A stretch of 64,000 nucleotides of DNA. Source: Fibrella aquatilis (lineage in GTDB: Bacteria; Bacteroidota; Bacteroidia; Cytophagales; Spirosomataceae). Below the pieces are notes generated by a model. The model did no database searches, was not told where the DNA came from, and was given only the letters and a program-made list of their open reading frames with translations. Positions 1-8,381 of this stretch are shown piece by piece (the first letter of the stretch is position 1; every line of letters begins with the position of its first letter). The stretch is from NCBI RefSeq assembly GCF_017353255.1, contig NZ_JAFMYU010000027.1:22752-86751 (forward strand), in the 5' to 3' direction. The translations under genes were made by a program, and so were the position numbers.

Positions 1-612
1 GGCTGGACGAGCACATTTCGCACATTCTACGCCGACAATCTGGATTATACCACGGCCCCGGCTTACCTGTCGCGCGGGGGCAAAACTGGCTTTTATGCCC
101 TGGGTGCACCCGTTATAGCAGCCAATCTGGACACACTGCAAATGAGCGGTGCATCGGGCACGTCGCTCAACTTCGGGGCCAGGGTGCAACTCCGCTTCGG
201 CCCGCTCGAACTAGGTGCCAGCGCCGATATTCTGGGCCTCACCCTGGGCAGAACGCGGGTAGGTCAGTACCTATCGCAAAACGGGTATTTCACCGTTAAA
301 AGTAATATTACCGGACGTGACTCAACGGCGTTTTTCGTTAAGGGTGCCAACGGGGTCGATAACCGGCCACAGTCGGCAAAGCCTACCATTGCAAACCTGC
401 AACTATTGGGCGACAACAGCCTGGGTACACTAGCTACCGAAGTATATGCTAAACTACTGGTGGGCCAACGCTTGGGCGTGAAACTGGGCTACCAATGGGT
501 TACCACCGAATACACCACCTCGGTACGCAACGTTGCCGACGACAACCGCCGCTTCCGCAACCGTACCGGCGGCATGCCCTACCTGGCGCTGTCGTTTCCG
601 TTCTTCAACTAA
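1..612 (+). CDS. Outer-membrane beta-barrel protein, C-terminal part
   Basis: The reading frame is open from the first base, so the gene starts before the window. The visible 203 residues have alternating hydrophobic and polar stretches and end in the aromatic sequence LSFPFFN, with a terminal Phe-Asn. This is typical of a beta-barrel inserted in the outer membrane. No enzymatic motif is visible. The TAA stop lies inside the left arm of a long palindrome that also reaches the stop of the convergent gene at 683. Family assignment is by general appearance only; the missing N-terminus would decide it. Confidence 0.6.
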   Translation, partial: GWTSTFRTFYADNLDYTTAPAYLSRGGKTGFYALGAPVIAANLDTLQMSGASGTSLNFGARVQLRFGPLELGASADILGLTLGRTRVGQYLSQNGYFTVKSNITGRDSTAFFVKGANGVDNRPQSAKPTIANLQLLGDNSLGTLATEVYAKLLVGQRLGVKLGYQWVTTEYTTSVRNVADDNRRFRNRTGGMPYLALSFPFFN

Positions 613-683
613 AGAGTGAAAGGTGACGGTCCGGCGTTCCGGAGAGCGAAAGAGTGCCGGACCGTCACCTTTCACTCTTTAGT
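608..683. repeat. Long perfect inverted repeat between convergent genes
   Basis: Arms 608-635 and 656-683 are perfect 28-base reverse complements around a 20-base loop. The left arm contains the TAA of the upstream gene, and the right arm reaches the first base of the stop codon of the convergent LOG gene. There is no T-tract beyond the natural arm sequence. It could act as a bidirectional terminator or 3' end stabiliser. The arm vocabulary (AAAGAGTGAA words) recurs at 29410-29506. Confidence 0.9.
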
Positions 684-1549
684 TAAAAGTTCGGCTTCAT
701 CAGGTACTTGTCGTAGAAATCGTCGATTACTTTGACGGCCTCGGTTGGGGTGTCTACCAGACTGATGAGCTTCATGTCTTCGGGGTTGATGTTGTGTTCT
801 TCGTTGAGCATCACGTTCACGATCCAGTCCATCAGACCCTGCCAGTAGGTTTTGCCCACCAGCACAATCGGGAACCGTGCAATCTTTTTGGTCTGAATCA
901 GGGTAAGTGCCTCAAACAGTTCATCGAGGGTACCCATGCCACCGGGCATGACCACAAAGCCCTGCGCATATTTCACAAACATCACTTTCCTGACAAAGAA
1001 GAAATCGAAGTTGATGTTCTTGTCGGGGTCGATATAGACGTTGCTGTGCTGCTCAAAGGGTAACTTGATATTAAGCCCTACCGATTTACCGCCCTGCTCA
1101 TAGGCACCCTTGTTGCCTGCTTCCATAATGCCGGGGCCACCACCCGTGATGACGCCGTAGCCATGCCGCACCAGTTTGGCGGCAATCTCTTCGGCCATTT
1201 TGTAGTACGGGTTCTCTGACTTGGTCCGCGCCGAGCCGAAGATCGATACGCAGGGGCCAATCTGAGCCAGCTTGTCGAAACCCTCCACAAACTCGGCCAT
1301 CACTTTGAAGATGACCCAGGAGTCGGCCGTTTTTACTTCATTCCAGTTACGGTCCTGAAACGCTTCTTTAATCCGCATCTCGTCGGGCGTGAGCAGCAGT
1401 TCATCCCGCTTGGTCAGGTCTTTCGAGATTTGTTGGGTAGTCTGTGTTTCAGACCGTTGAATGTTTTCTTTTGATCCCTGTGCCGCTGTAGGCGCAGGCG
1501 TTACGGTCGGTGCTACCTGCGCAGCCTCCGCCTGATTTACTGTTTCCAT
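683..1549 (-). CDS. LOG family (TIGR00730) nucleotide phosphoribohydrolase-like protein
   Basis: A 288-residue protein of the lonely-guy family, Rossmann-fold enzymes that release a base from a nucleoside 5'-monophosphate (cytokinin activation in plants; the bacterial role is often unknown). The signature PGGMGTLDE and the upstream GGGPGIMEAG loop, which bind the phosphoribose, are both present. The N-terminal ~70 residues are low-complexity and charged and look like an extension to the core. The frame continues upstream to 1822, but that part overlaps the next gene and reads unlike a protein, so the ATG at 1549 (METVNQ) is chosen. Confidence 0.85.
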   Translation of the reverse strand: METVNQAEAAQVAPTVTPAPTAAQGSKENIQRSETQTTQQISKDLTKRDELLLTPDEMRIKEAFQDRNWNEVKTADSWVIFKVMAEFVEGFDKLAQIGPCVSIFGSARTKSENPYYKMAEEIAAKLVRHGYGVITGGGPGIMEAGNKGAYEQGGKSVGLNIKLPFEQHSNVYIDPDKNINFDFFFVRKVMFVKYAQGFVVMPGGMGTLDELFEALTLIQTKKIARFPIVLVGKTYWQGLMDWIVNVMLNEEHNINPEDMKLISLVDTPTEAVKVIDDFYDKYLMKPNF

Positions 1550-1727
1550 GGTTTGGTTTTGTTGGGAAAAGTGGGGTCGACAAATCTGGATGCCAGTCAG
1601 TGGCTGAGCCCCCCGAACGGTAAGTATGAGCCTGACTACGCATCGGGCAGCGGTCGTTTCCGCCACGCAAGGAGTGTCGGGGGAAATCAATAACCCTGGA
1701 AAGGGGGTATTCTGTTCAAAAACGCGA

Positions 1728-3161
1728 TCAATTGTTCGCCGGTCTTCCGGTTCTTGTGCGCTCGTATAGATCAGCAGTGGCAGTGGGGCGATACTGCGCT
1801 GCCAGTGCTGGTACGCGGGCAAACAGCTTTGGCACTACCTGCTGCCGGTCGAGAATATAGTCGGGCGGGTCTTGCCTGAAATGATCGTAAACCTGAATAA
1901 CGGCTTCGTAATTATCCAGGTTGCGCAGGTCATATTTGGCCAGGCCCCAGTTGAGGTAGGGCGTCGCTGGGCGGTTATAACGGTAAGCACTAAGGTCGTC
2001 GCCAATGACAAGCAAAGATCGGTTTCTGACCGTTGCGGGTAAGGCTGATGGTTTCACGCGCAGGTTGGTCAGCTGACCCACGTCAGAGGGAAACAAGCGT
2101 AGCGCACCCTGATACAAGATGCCGGCCATGCAGAGCAGCACACCTAGAAAGAGCAGCTCGCGAAGCCATACGCGCCGCAGGCTGGCGAAGTAGAGGACTG
2201 CGAAAAAGGCCATCGGCGGCACAAAGCAGATAAACATCATGGGGGCTAGAAAAGGCATCAGCGGAATGGTGAGCAGAGCTGTGAAGGCCCATAGCAGCAT
2301 GATTTGCTGGCAACGCTGCTGAAAATTGACAAACCGGCTGGCGCTATTAAACAGACTGAGCACCCCCAGCACCCCCACTGTAAGCGGGATCACCAGCGAC
2401 AAAGCCAGCGTTTTTAGGTCGCTCAGGTCATACTGCCGCACCCGAAACACCGACGTGAGCAAATTTCGGTTGAAACCGTCGAGCGAGTTGGTGAAATAAT
2501 AGTAGAGCACCACCAGCAGAATGGGGAAGGCAAAGCCAAAGATGGTGAGCGAGTGCTGCCGTATCGTGGCGCCGGTAAACAGCAATAGCGACAGCGACGC
2601 CCAGACAATAAACAACGCCGAGGGCAGGTAGAACAAGGCCGCAATGCCTACGTATACGCCCACTTCAAATACCTCGTCGGTGGCTCCTTGCCGTTGCGTC
2701 AGCTGCCTGACAATGGTGCCAAAAGCCAGCAGCAGAAACGTAGTAGATAGCAACGTAGGCGAGAGGGTGGTGCAGTCGAAGGAGAGATTCAGGAAAAGGG
2801 TGTAGAACAGGCCCGGCCAGAACGTGCGCTCAGGAAAAATTTCGCGGGCGTTCATCACGTAATTAAAATAGATCATCTGCCCCACCGAAATGACCGTGGC
2901 CACTGCCCAGAATGCTACCTGCGACCGCCCCACGGCTAGATCAATGAGCCAATATACCCCCGCCGACAACGGACTTAGATTGTCCCAGATATCGCGATAG
3001 AGCGTATGGCCCTGACGCATTTGCTCGCCCACCAGCATCCAGTTCAGTTCGGGAACCAGCAGTGGAAACGGTTTTATGAGCAACGGTAAGCGTAGCAACA
3101 GCAGCACTACCAGCAGGCTGATATATTGATACGGGGCGAACGAGCGAAAAAAACTAAGCAA
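1728..3161 (-). CDS. Multi-pass inner-membrane protein of unknown function
   Basis: A 477-residue, very hydrophobic protein with roughly ten to twelve predicted membrane segments in the first ~370 residues and a soluble tail of ~110 residues containing VIGDD. The layout (membrane domain, then a small periplasmic or cytoplasmic tail) resembles uncharacterised Bacteroidota membrane proteins such as DUF6427 or polytopic glycosyltransferase-like proteins, but no catalytic motif is clear. The first in-frame start is TTG at 3161; no nearby ATG gives a complete first membrane segment. It diverges from rbfA across a 172-base gap. Its 3' end is separated from the LOG start by about 180 bases. Confidence 0.7.
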   Translation of the reverse strand: MLSFFRSFAPYQYISLLVVLLLLRLPLLIKPFPLLVPELNWMLVGEQMRQGHTLYRDIWDNLSPLSAGVYWLIDLAVGRSQVAFWAVATVISVGQMIYFNYVMNAREIFPERTFWPGLFYTLFLNLSFDCTTLSPTLLSTTFLLLAFGTIVRQLTQRQGATDEVFEVGVYVGIAALFYLPSALFIVWASLSLLLFTGATIRQHSLTIFGFAFPILLVVLYYYFTNSLDGFNRNLLTSVFRVRQYDLSDLKTLALSLVIPLTVGVLGVLSLFNSASRFVNFQQRCQQIMLLWAFTALLTIPLMPFLAPMMFICFVPPMAFFAVLYFASLRRVWLRELLFLGVLLCMAGILYQGALRLFPSDVGQLTNLRVKPSALPATVRNRSLLVIGDDLSAYRYNRPATPYLNWGLAKYDLRNLDNYEAVIQVYDHFRQDPPDYILDRQQVVPKLFARVPALAAQYRPTATADLYERTRTGRPANN

Positions 3162-3333
3162 GGAGGGCGATTATCTTGACGAATGAATAGGCAACTAACA
3201 GGCGAAATTACGCCCTTTTTGGCATGGCCTGGTGCATTCTGCACCAAAAGGCCCCCACAGCTGTTAGCCTCTACCAGCCCGCAACCTATTAGCTGGACAC
3301 CAAAACACCCGCGAAGTTGAGGATATTTGCTCT

Positions 3334-3723
3334 ATGGAATCAAAACGACAACAAAAGGTAGCCCGCCAGCTACAGAAAGACCTTGGCGAGATCTTCCAGC
3401 GCGACCTGACCCACGCCTTCAACGGCCTGGGTGGTGGGGCGGTATTTATCACCGTCACCAACGTGCGCGTCTCGCCCGACCTGAGCGTGGCGCGGGTGTA
3501 CCTGAGCCTGCTGAATGCTAAAAACAGAACCATGCTGATGGAGGCCATTCAGGAGAAAAGCCGTACCGTTCGCCAGTTGCTGGGTGAGCGCGTTCGGCAT
3601 CAGTTGCGCATTGTGCCCGACCTCCAATTCTTCCTGGATGACACTGCCGAATACGCCGAAAAAATGGACAAACTCTTCGCCGGCATCGTTATCCCACCCG
3701 CCACAGAAGATAATGAAGAATGA
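3334..3723 (+). CDS. rbfA: 30S ribosome-binding factor A
   Basis: A 129-residue protein matching RbfA, the cold-shock factor that binds free 30S subunits near the 5' end of 16S rRNA during maturation. The KH-like core is visible as ITVTNVRVSPDLSVARVY followed by RHQLRIVPDLQFFLDDT. The basic N-terminus (MESKRQQK) is typical and fixes the start. A weak TATTTG element lies only a few bases upstream of the ATG, suggesting a very short leader. It is followed by a permease gene across a 42-bp-arm palindrome, a linkage often seen in this phylum. The stop codon is inside the left palindrome arm. Confidence 0.95.
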   Translation: MESKRQQKVARQLQKDLGEIFQRDLTHAFNGLGGGAVFITVTNVRVSPDLSVARVYLSLLNAKNRTMLMEAIQEKSRTVRQLLGERVRHQLRIVPDLQFFLDDTAEYAEKMDKLFAGIVIPPATEDNEE

Positions 3724-3813
3724 AAAATGTAGAATGTAAAATGGGCTGACGCATCTGTTTGCATCGCCGACGCGTCAGCCCATTTTACATTCTACATTTT
3801 TCATTCTTCATTA
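3711..3813. repeat. Long perfect inverted repeat, 42-base arms
   Basis: Arms 3711-3752 and 3772-3813 are exact reverse complements with a 19-base loop. The base of the stem is AT-rich with repeated ATG-like words, and the apex is GGGCTGACGC/GCGTCAGCCC. The left arm contains the rbfA stop codon and the right arm ends just before the start of the permease. A long false N-terminal extension of the permease frame runs through the right arm. No T-tract follows. Confidence 0.95.
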
Positions 3814-3824
3814 ACGTACCTCCC

Positions 3825-5042
3825 ATGAACCTCCCCGCCTTCATTGCCCGTCGGTATTTCTTTTCGCGGAAAAAACGCAGCTTCATCAGTTACCTGTCGC
3901 TGCTGTCTATGCTGGGTGTGGGCGTGGGCACGATGGCACTGGTGGTAGTGCTGTCGGTGTTCAATGGCATGGAAGAGTTGAACAGGCAGCTATTTAAGTC
4001 GGTCGATGCTGATCTGACGCTCACGCCTGTGCAGGGTAAACGGCAGGCCATGGTACCTCAGCAGCTTGGCAGGTTGCGCGGGTTGGCCGGTATTCAGGTA
4101 ATTACGACCGTAGCAACAGACAATGCCCTGGCTCGCTATGCCGACGGCCAAACCGTGGTGCGGGTAAAAGGTGTAGACAGCACCTTCCTGCAACAGCACC
4201 GCCTCGATACCGCTATGGTAGAGGGTCGGCAGGTATTGCAACAGAACGGCATTAACTACGCGCTCGTGGCCGACGGCATCCGTAACAGCCTGAGCATGAG
4301 TCCGGAAGACCCGCTGATTCCGCTCGAACTGTTGTTTCCTGAACGAAACCGCCGCCTTTCTTCGCTCACACCCGGTGCCTTCCGGCAGCAGCAGGTAGCC
4401 GTGTCGGGCGTGTTTTTCGTATCTGCGCCCAACTATAGTGATCTGGTTATCGTACCGTTTGAGTTAGCGCGCGAGCTACTGGGCTACGGCCCAGACGACT
4501 ACGCCAGCCTGGAAGTGAAATTAAAACCTGGTGCCGACGAAGCTGCTGTACAGAAGGCTCTGCAACAAATGGCCGGTGCCAGTTGGCTGGTGCAAACCCG
4601 CGACGAAATCAATCGGGGGTTGTTTCGCGCCATCCGAGTAGAGAAGCTATTTGTGACCCTCACGCTGGCATTCATTATCCTGGTGGCCAGTATCAATATT
4701 TTCTATTCGCTGTCTATGCTGGTGCTGGAAAAAAAGGCCGATATCGGAGTGATGTTTGCCATGGGTGCTACGCCCTCGTTCATCAGACGTATTTTCTTGG
4801 CCGAAGGCATGATCATTGCTTTCACCGGTGCCGGTGTTGGCTTGCTGCTGGGGCTGTTGGTATGCTACCTTCAGCAACGCTATGGACTAATTGAATTAGG
4901 TACAACCGCTGGTTTGGTCAATGCGTACCCCGTCTCTGTGCGACCCAATGATGTCATTATTACTGGAGGCATAGTTATTGTGGTGACGGTTTTGACCTCC
5001 TGGTTTCCTGCTCAACGGGCGGCCCGAAAAAGTTTTGATTAA
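3825..5042 (+). CDS. LolC/LolE-type ABC transporter permease (FtsX family)
   Basis: A 405-residue protein with one N-terminal membrane segment (about residues 25-50), a large periplasmic MacB-type domain, and three C-terminal segments forming the FtsX domain (about 270-400). This is the LolC/E topology used to extract lipoproteins from the inner membrane for transport to the outer membrane. The opening NLPAFIARRYF is typical of LolC/E proteins in Bacteroidota. No ATPase is encoded alongside, so a LolD partner must lie elsewhere. The start at 3825 is chosen because the upstream in-frame sequence is the arm of a palindrome. Confidence 0.85.
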   Translation: MNLPAFIARRYFFSRKKRSFISYLSLLSMLGVGVGTMALVVVLSVFNGMEELNRQLFKSVDADLTLTPVQGKRQAMVPQQLGRLRGLAGIQVITTVATDNALARYADGQTVVRVKGVDSTFLQQHRLDTAMVEGRQVLQQNGINYALVADGIRNSLSMSPEDPLIPLELLFPERNRRLSSLTPGAFRQQQVAVSGVFFVSAPNYSDLVIVPFELARELLGYGPDDYASLEVKLKPGADEAAVQKALQQMAGASWLVQTRDEINRGLFRAIRVEKLFVTLTLAFIILVASINIFYSLSMLVLEKKADIGVMFAMGATPSFIRRIFLAEGMIIAFTGAGVGLLLGLLVCYLQQRYGLIELGTTAGLVNAYPVSVRPNDVIITGGIVIVVTVLTSWFPAQRAARKSFD

Positions 5043-5250
5043 AATCGACAATGGCCTGTTACTTAGCAAAAAGGCCATCGTCTTAGTAAACAGAGGGGTT
5101 TAGTCTTAGATAAAATACTTAATTTGGCCGTTCAATCAGTTTAAGTATAACCGACCACGTAGTGTGGAAAGTTTTCCCCACAAAAGTTGCAAAGTCAACA
5201 ACGTCTATAGATCTTTGTCATTACCTAATAACACCTACTGAGAATTACGT

Positions 5251-5454
5251 ATGAATCTTGATCAATTCGTTCTGCTGTCATCGCTCATGGGCGATGAATT
5301 GTATAAAAACCCGTCGAAACACACGGCAGGTTGTGTGCCGGTGACTAATGAAAAATTGTTTCAGTTGCTAGCCAATAAGCCCATTGGTGCGTACATGACC
5401 AGCGGGTTGCCCAATTTCTGGGCGCATAAGAAAGTAGTGCCTCGTTTTATCTAA
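5251..5454 (+). CDS. Small orphan protein, 67 aa
   Basis: An unrecognised 67-residue protein with a single Cys and a C-terminal half rich in Pro, Gly and aromatic residues. It has its own ATG after an AT-rich 200-base leader and is followed by a strong intrinsic terminator (5566-5599), which supports independent expression. No membrane segment or signal peptide is visible. It is not a shadow of another gene, because neither strand carries another credible frame here. Function unknown. Confidence 0.55.
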   Translation: MNLDQFVLLSSLMGDELYKNPSKHTAGCVPVTNEKLFQLLANKPIGAYMTSGLPNFWAHKKVVPRFI

Positions 5455-5565
5455 TGGATTCCGCTGCCTCCGTAACTGAATAGTAGCCTGCCACCACGTA
5501 GCTTGCCAACCTGAAACGTATAAAGAAACAACTAGCTTACCTGACCTACCGTAGATTGATACGCG

Positions 5566-5599
5566 AAAACCCTGCCTCGTTGGCAGGGTTTTTTGTTTT
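5566..5599 (+). terminator. Intrinsic terminator
   Basis: A 9-bp GC-rich stem (AACCCTGCC with GGCAGGGTT, 5568-5576 and 5582-5590) is followed by TTTTGTTTT. It ends the small gene at 5251 and, on the other strand, could stop the HhH gene at 5612. Confidence 0.85.
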
Positions 5600-5611
5600 C
5601 AGAGTTGTGAA

Positions 5612-6643
5612 CTAAAAAGATAAATAAGGGGCCAACTTGTCAAGCGTGCGGGCATCCAGCACACGCACAGCTTTTAACGACTCCATTGTAGCATAGGCCC
5701 CATGCTGATTGCGGTAGTTGACAATCACTTCGGCCTGCCGCCGCGACAAAAAAGGAAACCGGTCAAGATCAGCCGCCGATGCCGTATTGATCGGCGTTTT
5801 GCGCACCGGTGATCTAATCTGTCCGTACAGTGTTAACTGGGCCAGATTGATTGAATCCATACCATAAATGTCTTTGTATTGCTCAGCCGATAGAAACCCC
5901 CCCAGCCCATCGCGGTGGTTAATGATGCGGCTGGCCATTTTCGAGCCAATCCCTTTTAAGGCAATGAGTTGCGTAGTATCAGCCGTGTTAATATCGAAGG
6001 GTTGCAGGGTTGGCTTTACATATCGTTCGGGAGTCGAAGCAGGCGGGTTGGGAAGGGGAGACGACGATGCGACATTTGCCTGTTTAGTAGAGGAGGGTTG
6101 CGTGTAATTACTGGCAGCAGGCTTTGTCGCGCCCGCTAGTTGGATGTATGGTTCGAGTTGTTCATAGGCTTCGGGCGGGAAATCGTAGATGCGAAGCAGG
6201 TCTTCTTTCTTCCGAAACTGCCCGCCCTTGCTCCGGTACTTATCAATCCGTTCGGCCAGCCAGCGGGGCAAACCCAACTGCTGCCAGCCTGCCACGCTCA
6301 CCGTGTTGGGGTCGAACGGAAAGGGTTTGGCTTCGTGATACTGTTCGGACAAATGCGCCTCACCCGGCCCCCGCCCACTACCCCCGCCGGGTCTGCTCCG
6401 GTCATTGCCGAACCGCTGCTGCTCATCTCGTTCGCCGTCTACCTTCATCAAGGCTACCAAGCTATCGAGCTTACGTTGGTCGGCGGGGGTAGTTTGGCCC
6501 ACCACCTCGGGCCGGAGCCAGCGGTACAGCCAGGGCGATACCAGGAAGAGAAGGGTAAGAAAAATGAGGAGAATAACGCCCTTGGCTTCGTTGTGCCCAA
6601 TAGCGAAAAAGTCGATCACGTACGCGCGTAGTCGTTTCAGCAC
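5612..6643 (-). CDS. ComEA-like helix-hairpin-helix protein with N-terminal membrane anchor
   Basis: A 343-residue protein with one membrane segment at about 22-42, a variable linker, and three helix-hairpin-helix repeats. The repeats are at about 110-165 (FDPNTVSVAGWQQLGLP), 215-265 (INTADTTQLIALKGIGSKMA) and 285-340 (INTASAADLDRFPFLSRRQA). The GIGSKMA hairpin is the canonical non-specific DNA-binding form. Membrane-anchored HhH proteins bind DNA at the cell surface during uptake in competent bacteria; whether this one does so is an inference, since no other competence genes are nearby. The start codon is GTG at 6643. Confidence 0.8.
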   Translation of the reverse strand: MLKRLRAYVIDFFAIGHNEAKGVILLIFLTLLFLVSPWLYRWLRPEVVGQTTPADQRKLDSLVALMKVDGERDEQQRFGNDRSRPGGGSGRGPGEAHLSEQYHEAKPFPFDPNTVSVAGWQQLGLPRWLAERIDKYRSKGGQFRKKEDLLRIYDFPPEAYEQLEPYIQLAGATKPAASNYTQPSSTKQANVASSSPLPNPPASTPERYVKPTLQPFDINTADTTQLIALKGIGSKMASRIINHRDGLGGFLSAEQYKDIYGMDSINLAQLTLYGQIRSPVRKTPINTASAADLDRFPFLSRRQAEVIVNYRNQHGAYATMESLKAVRVLDARTLDKLAPYLSF

Positions 6644-6756
6644 GAAGTAGTTATGGTTTAGGTACGGTGGTGCCGCAAGCTAAGCCGTACCGTTCTCATA
6701 ATCAATGTAAATTCGCCTAATCTGCCCGATCCGCGTTCCGTAATGGGTGCAAAACC

Positions 6757-6764
6757 TATCTTTG
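6757..6764 (+). promoter_or_regulatory. Bacteroidota -7 element of the glycyl-tRNA synthetase gene
   Basis: TATCTTTG fits the TAnnTTTG element. It ends only eight bases before the ATG at 6773, so the predicted transcript would have almost no leader. A weak GTTC at 6735-6738 is the only -33 candidate. Confidence 0.6.
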
Positions 6765-6772
6765 CGGCCATT

Positions 6773-8272
6773 ATGACGAGCAACGATTCTGCCACACCGG
6801 CCACTACGCTTCAGGATATCATTGCCCATGCCAAAGAGTATGGGTTTGTGTTTCCTTCTTCCGAAATATATGACGGGCTTCAGGCCGTGTATGACTACGG
6901 TCAGAACGGCGTGGAACTGAAAAACAACCTTAAATCGGTATGGTGGAAGGCCATGACCCAACTCCACGACGAGGTGGTGGGCATCGACGCATCTATCTTC
7001 ATGCACCCGCTCACCTGGAAAGCCTCCGGCCACGTCGACTCGTTCAACGACCCGATGATTGACAACCGCGACTCGAAAAAGCGGTACCGGGCCGACCAAC
7101 TGCTGGAAGCCAAAGCCGAAGAATATGCCAACGCTGGCGATGAGGCCCGGTCGCAGGCGCTGCTGACGGAGATGGGTCGTTTGCTGGGCGCCGAAGACCT
7201 GGAGGGCGTGCGCAACCTGATTATTTCCGAGGGTATCAAAGACCCTATTTCGGGCAATATGAACTGGACGGAGGTGCGGCAATTTAACCTCATGTTCTCT
7301 ACACAGGTGGGGTCACTGGCCGAAGATGCCAGCACGATCTATCTGCGTCCAGAGACCGCACAGGGTATTTTCGTTAATTTTTTGAACGTGCAGAAAACGG
7401 GCCGGATGCGGGTGCCGTTTGGCATTGCCCAGATTGGTAAGGCCTTCCGCAACGAGATTGTGGCGCGGCAGTTCACGTTCCGTATGCGCGAATTCGAGCA
7501 GATGGAGATGCAGTACTTTGTGCGCCCCGGCACCGAAATGGCCTGGTATAACACCTGGAAAGCCAGCCGCATGGCGTTTCATCAGGCCATTGGTCTCCCC
7601 ACTGAGCGCCTGAAATTCCACGACCACGAGAAGCTGGCCCACTACGCTAACGCCGCCGTTGACATTGAATACAAGTTTCCGTTTGGTTTCCGTGAAATGG
7701 AGGGTATCCACTCCCGCACCGACTTTGACCTGAAGGCGCACCAGGAGTTGAGCAAAAAGAAGCAGCAGTATTTCGATAACGACGTAGACCCCGCCACAGG
7801 CAAACCCTACGGCAACTACATTCCGTATGTGGTAGAGACCTCAGTGGGCGCCGACCGGCTCTTTCTGGCCACGCTTTGCAATGCGTTCACGAAGGAAACG
7901 GTAGGGGAGGGTGATGCGCAGAAGGAGCGTACGTACCTGAAATTACACCCGGCGTTGGCCCCCATCAAGGCGGCTATTTTCCCGCTGGTGCGTAAAGACG
8001 GCCTGCCCGAAAAAGCCGAGCAGATCATGAAGTCGCTCCGGTCCGAATTTCGGGTAATTACCGAAGAGCGCGACGCCATTGGCAAACGCTACACCCGGCA
8101 GGACCTGATTGGTACACCGTTCTGCATTGCCGTAGATTACCAGACGCTGGAAGACGACACCGTTACGATCCGCTACCGCGACACCACCGAACAAATCCGC
8201 GTACCCATCGCCGAACTCAAAGCCCGCATCGGCCACGAGGTATCGATGGAGCGAATTTTGGAGAAGCTATAG
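6773..8272 (+). CDS. glyS: Glycine--tRNA ligase, class II dimeric type
   Basis: A ~499-residue single-chain class II synthetase that charges tRNA-Gly. Motif 2 is visible in the segment containing IGKAFRNEI, with FRMREFEQMEM following. The RPETAQGIF block and the C-terminal anticodon-binding domain (AIFPLVRKDGLPEKA, then DLIGTPFCIAVDY) are typical of the eukaryote/archaea-like dimeric GlyRS, not the tetrameric alpha2beta2 form. An in-frame ATG at 6743 would lie upstream of the promoter element, so 6773 (MTSND) is chosen. A palindrome follows the stop. Confidence 0.93.
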   Translation: MTSNDSATPATTLQDIIAHAKEYGFVFPSSEIYDGLQAVYDYGQNGVELKNNLKSVWWKAMTQLHDEVVGIDASIFMHPLTWKASGHVDSFNDPMIDNRDSKKRYRADQLLEAKAEEYANAGDEARSQALLTEMGRLLGAEDLEGVRNLIISEGIKDPISGNMNWTEVRQFNLMFSTQVGSLAEDASTIYLRPETAQGIFVNFLNVQKTGRMRVPFGIAQIGKAFRNEIVARQFTFRMREFEQMEMQYFVRPGTEMAWYNTWKASRMAFHQAIGLPTERLKFHDHEKLAHYANAAVDIEYKFPFGFREMEGIHSRTDFDLKAHQELSKKKQQYFDNDVDPATGKPYGNYIPYVVETSVGADRLFLATLCNAFTKETVGEGDAQKERTYLKLHPALAPIKAAIFPLVRKDGLPEKAEQIMKSLRSEFRVITEERDAIGKRYTRQDLIGTPFCIAVDYQTLEDDTVTIRYRDTTEQIRVPIAELKARIGHEVSMERILEKL

Positions 8273-8281
8273 GAGTAGTCC

Positions 8282-8365
8282 AAAGTCTAATGTCCAACGT
8301 TTAAGGTTGGCTGACGCAAGCGAACTCTCGCGTCAGCCAACCTTAAACGTTGGACATTAGACTTT
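8282..8365. repeat. Long perfect inverted repeat, 36-base arms
   Basis: Arms 8282-8317 and 8330-8365 are exact reverse complements with a 12-base loop and the apex TTGGCTGACGC/GCGTCAGCCAA. The stem words AAGTCTAA and AACGTTTAAGG recur in the palindrome at the right end of the window. It lies between two co-oriented genes (GlyRS and thioesterase). Confidence 0.95.
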
Positions 8366-8381
8366 AAACCTAGAAAAGAAC

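Noticed and set aside
1550..1822. N-terminal extension of the LOG protein
   Set aside because: It overlaps the end of the membrane protein gene and has no family similarity.
3759..3824. Upstream start for the LolC/E-type permease
   Set aside because: The extra 22 codons are the right arm of the palindrome and not protein-like.
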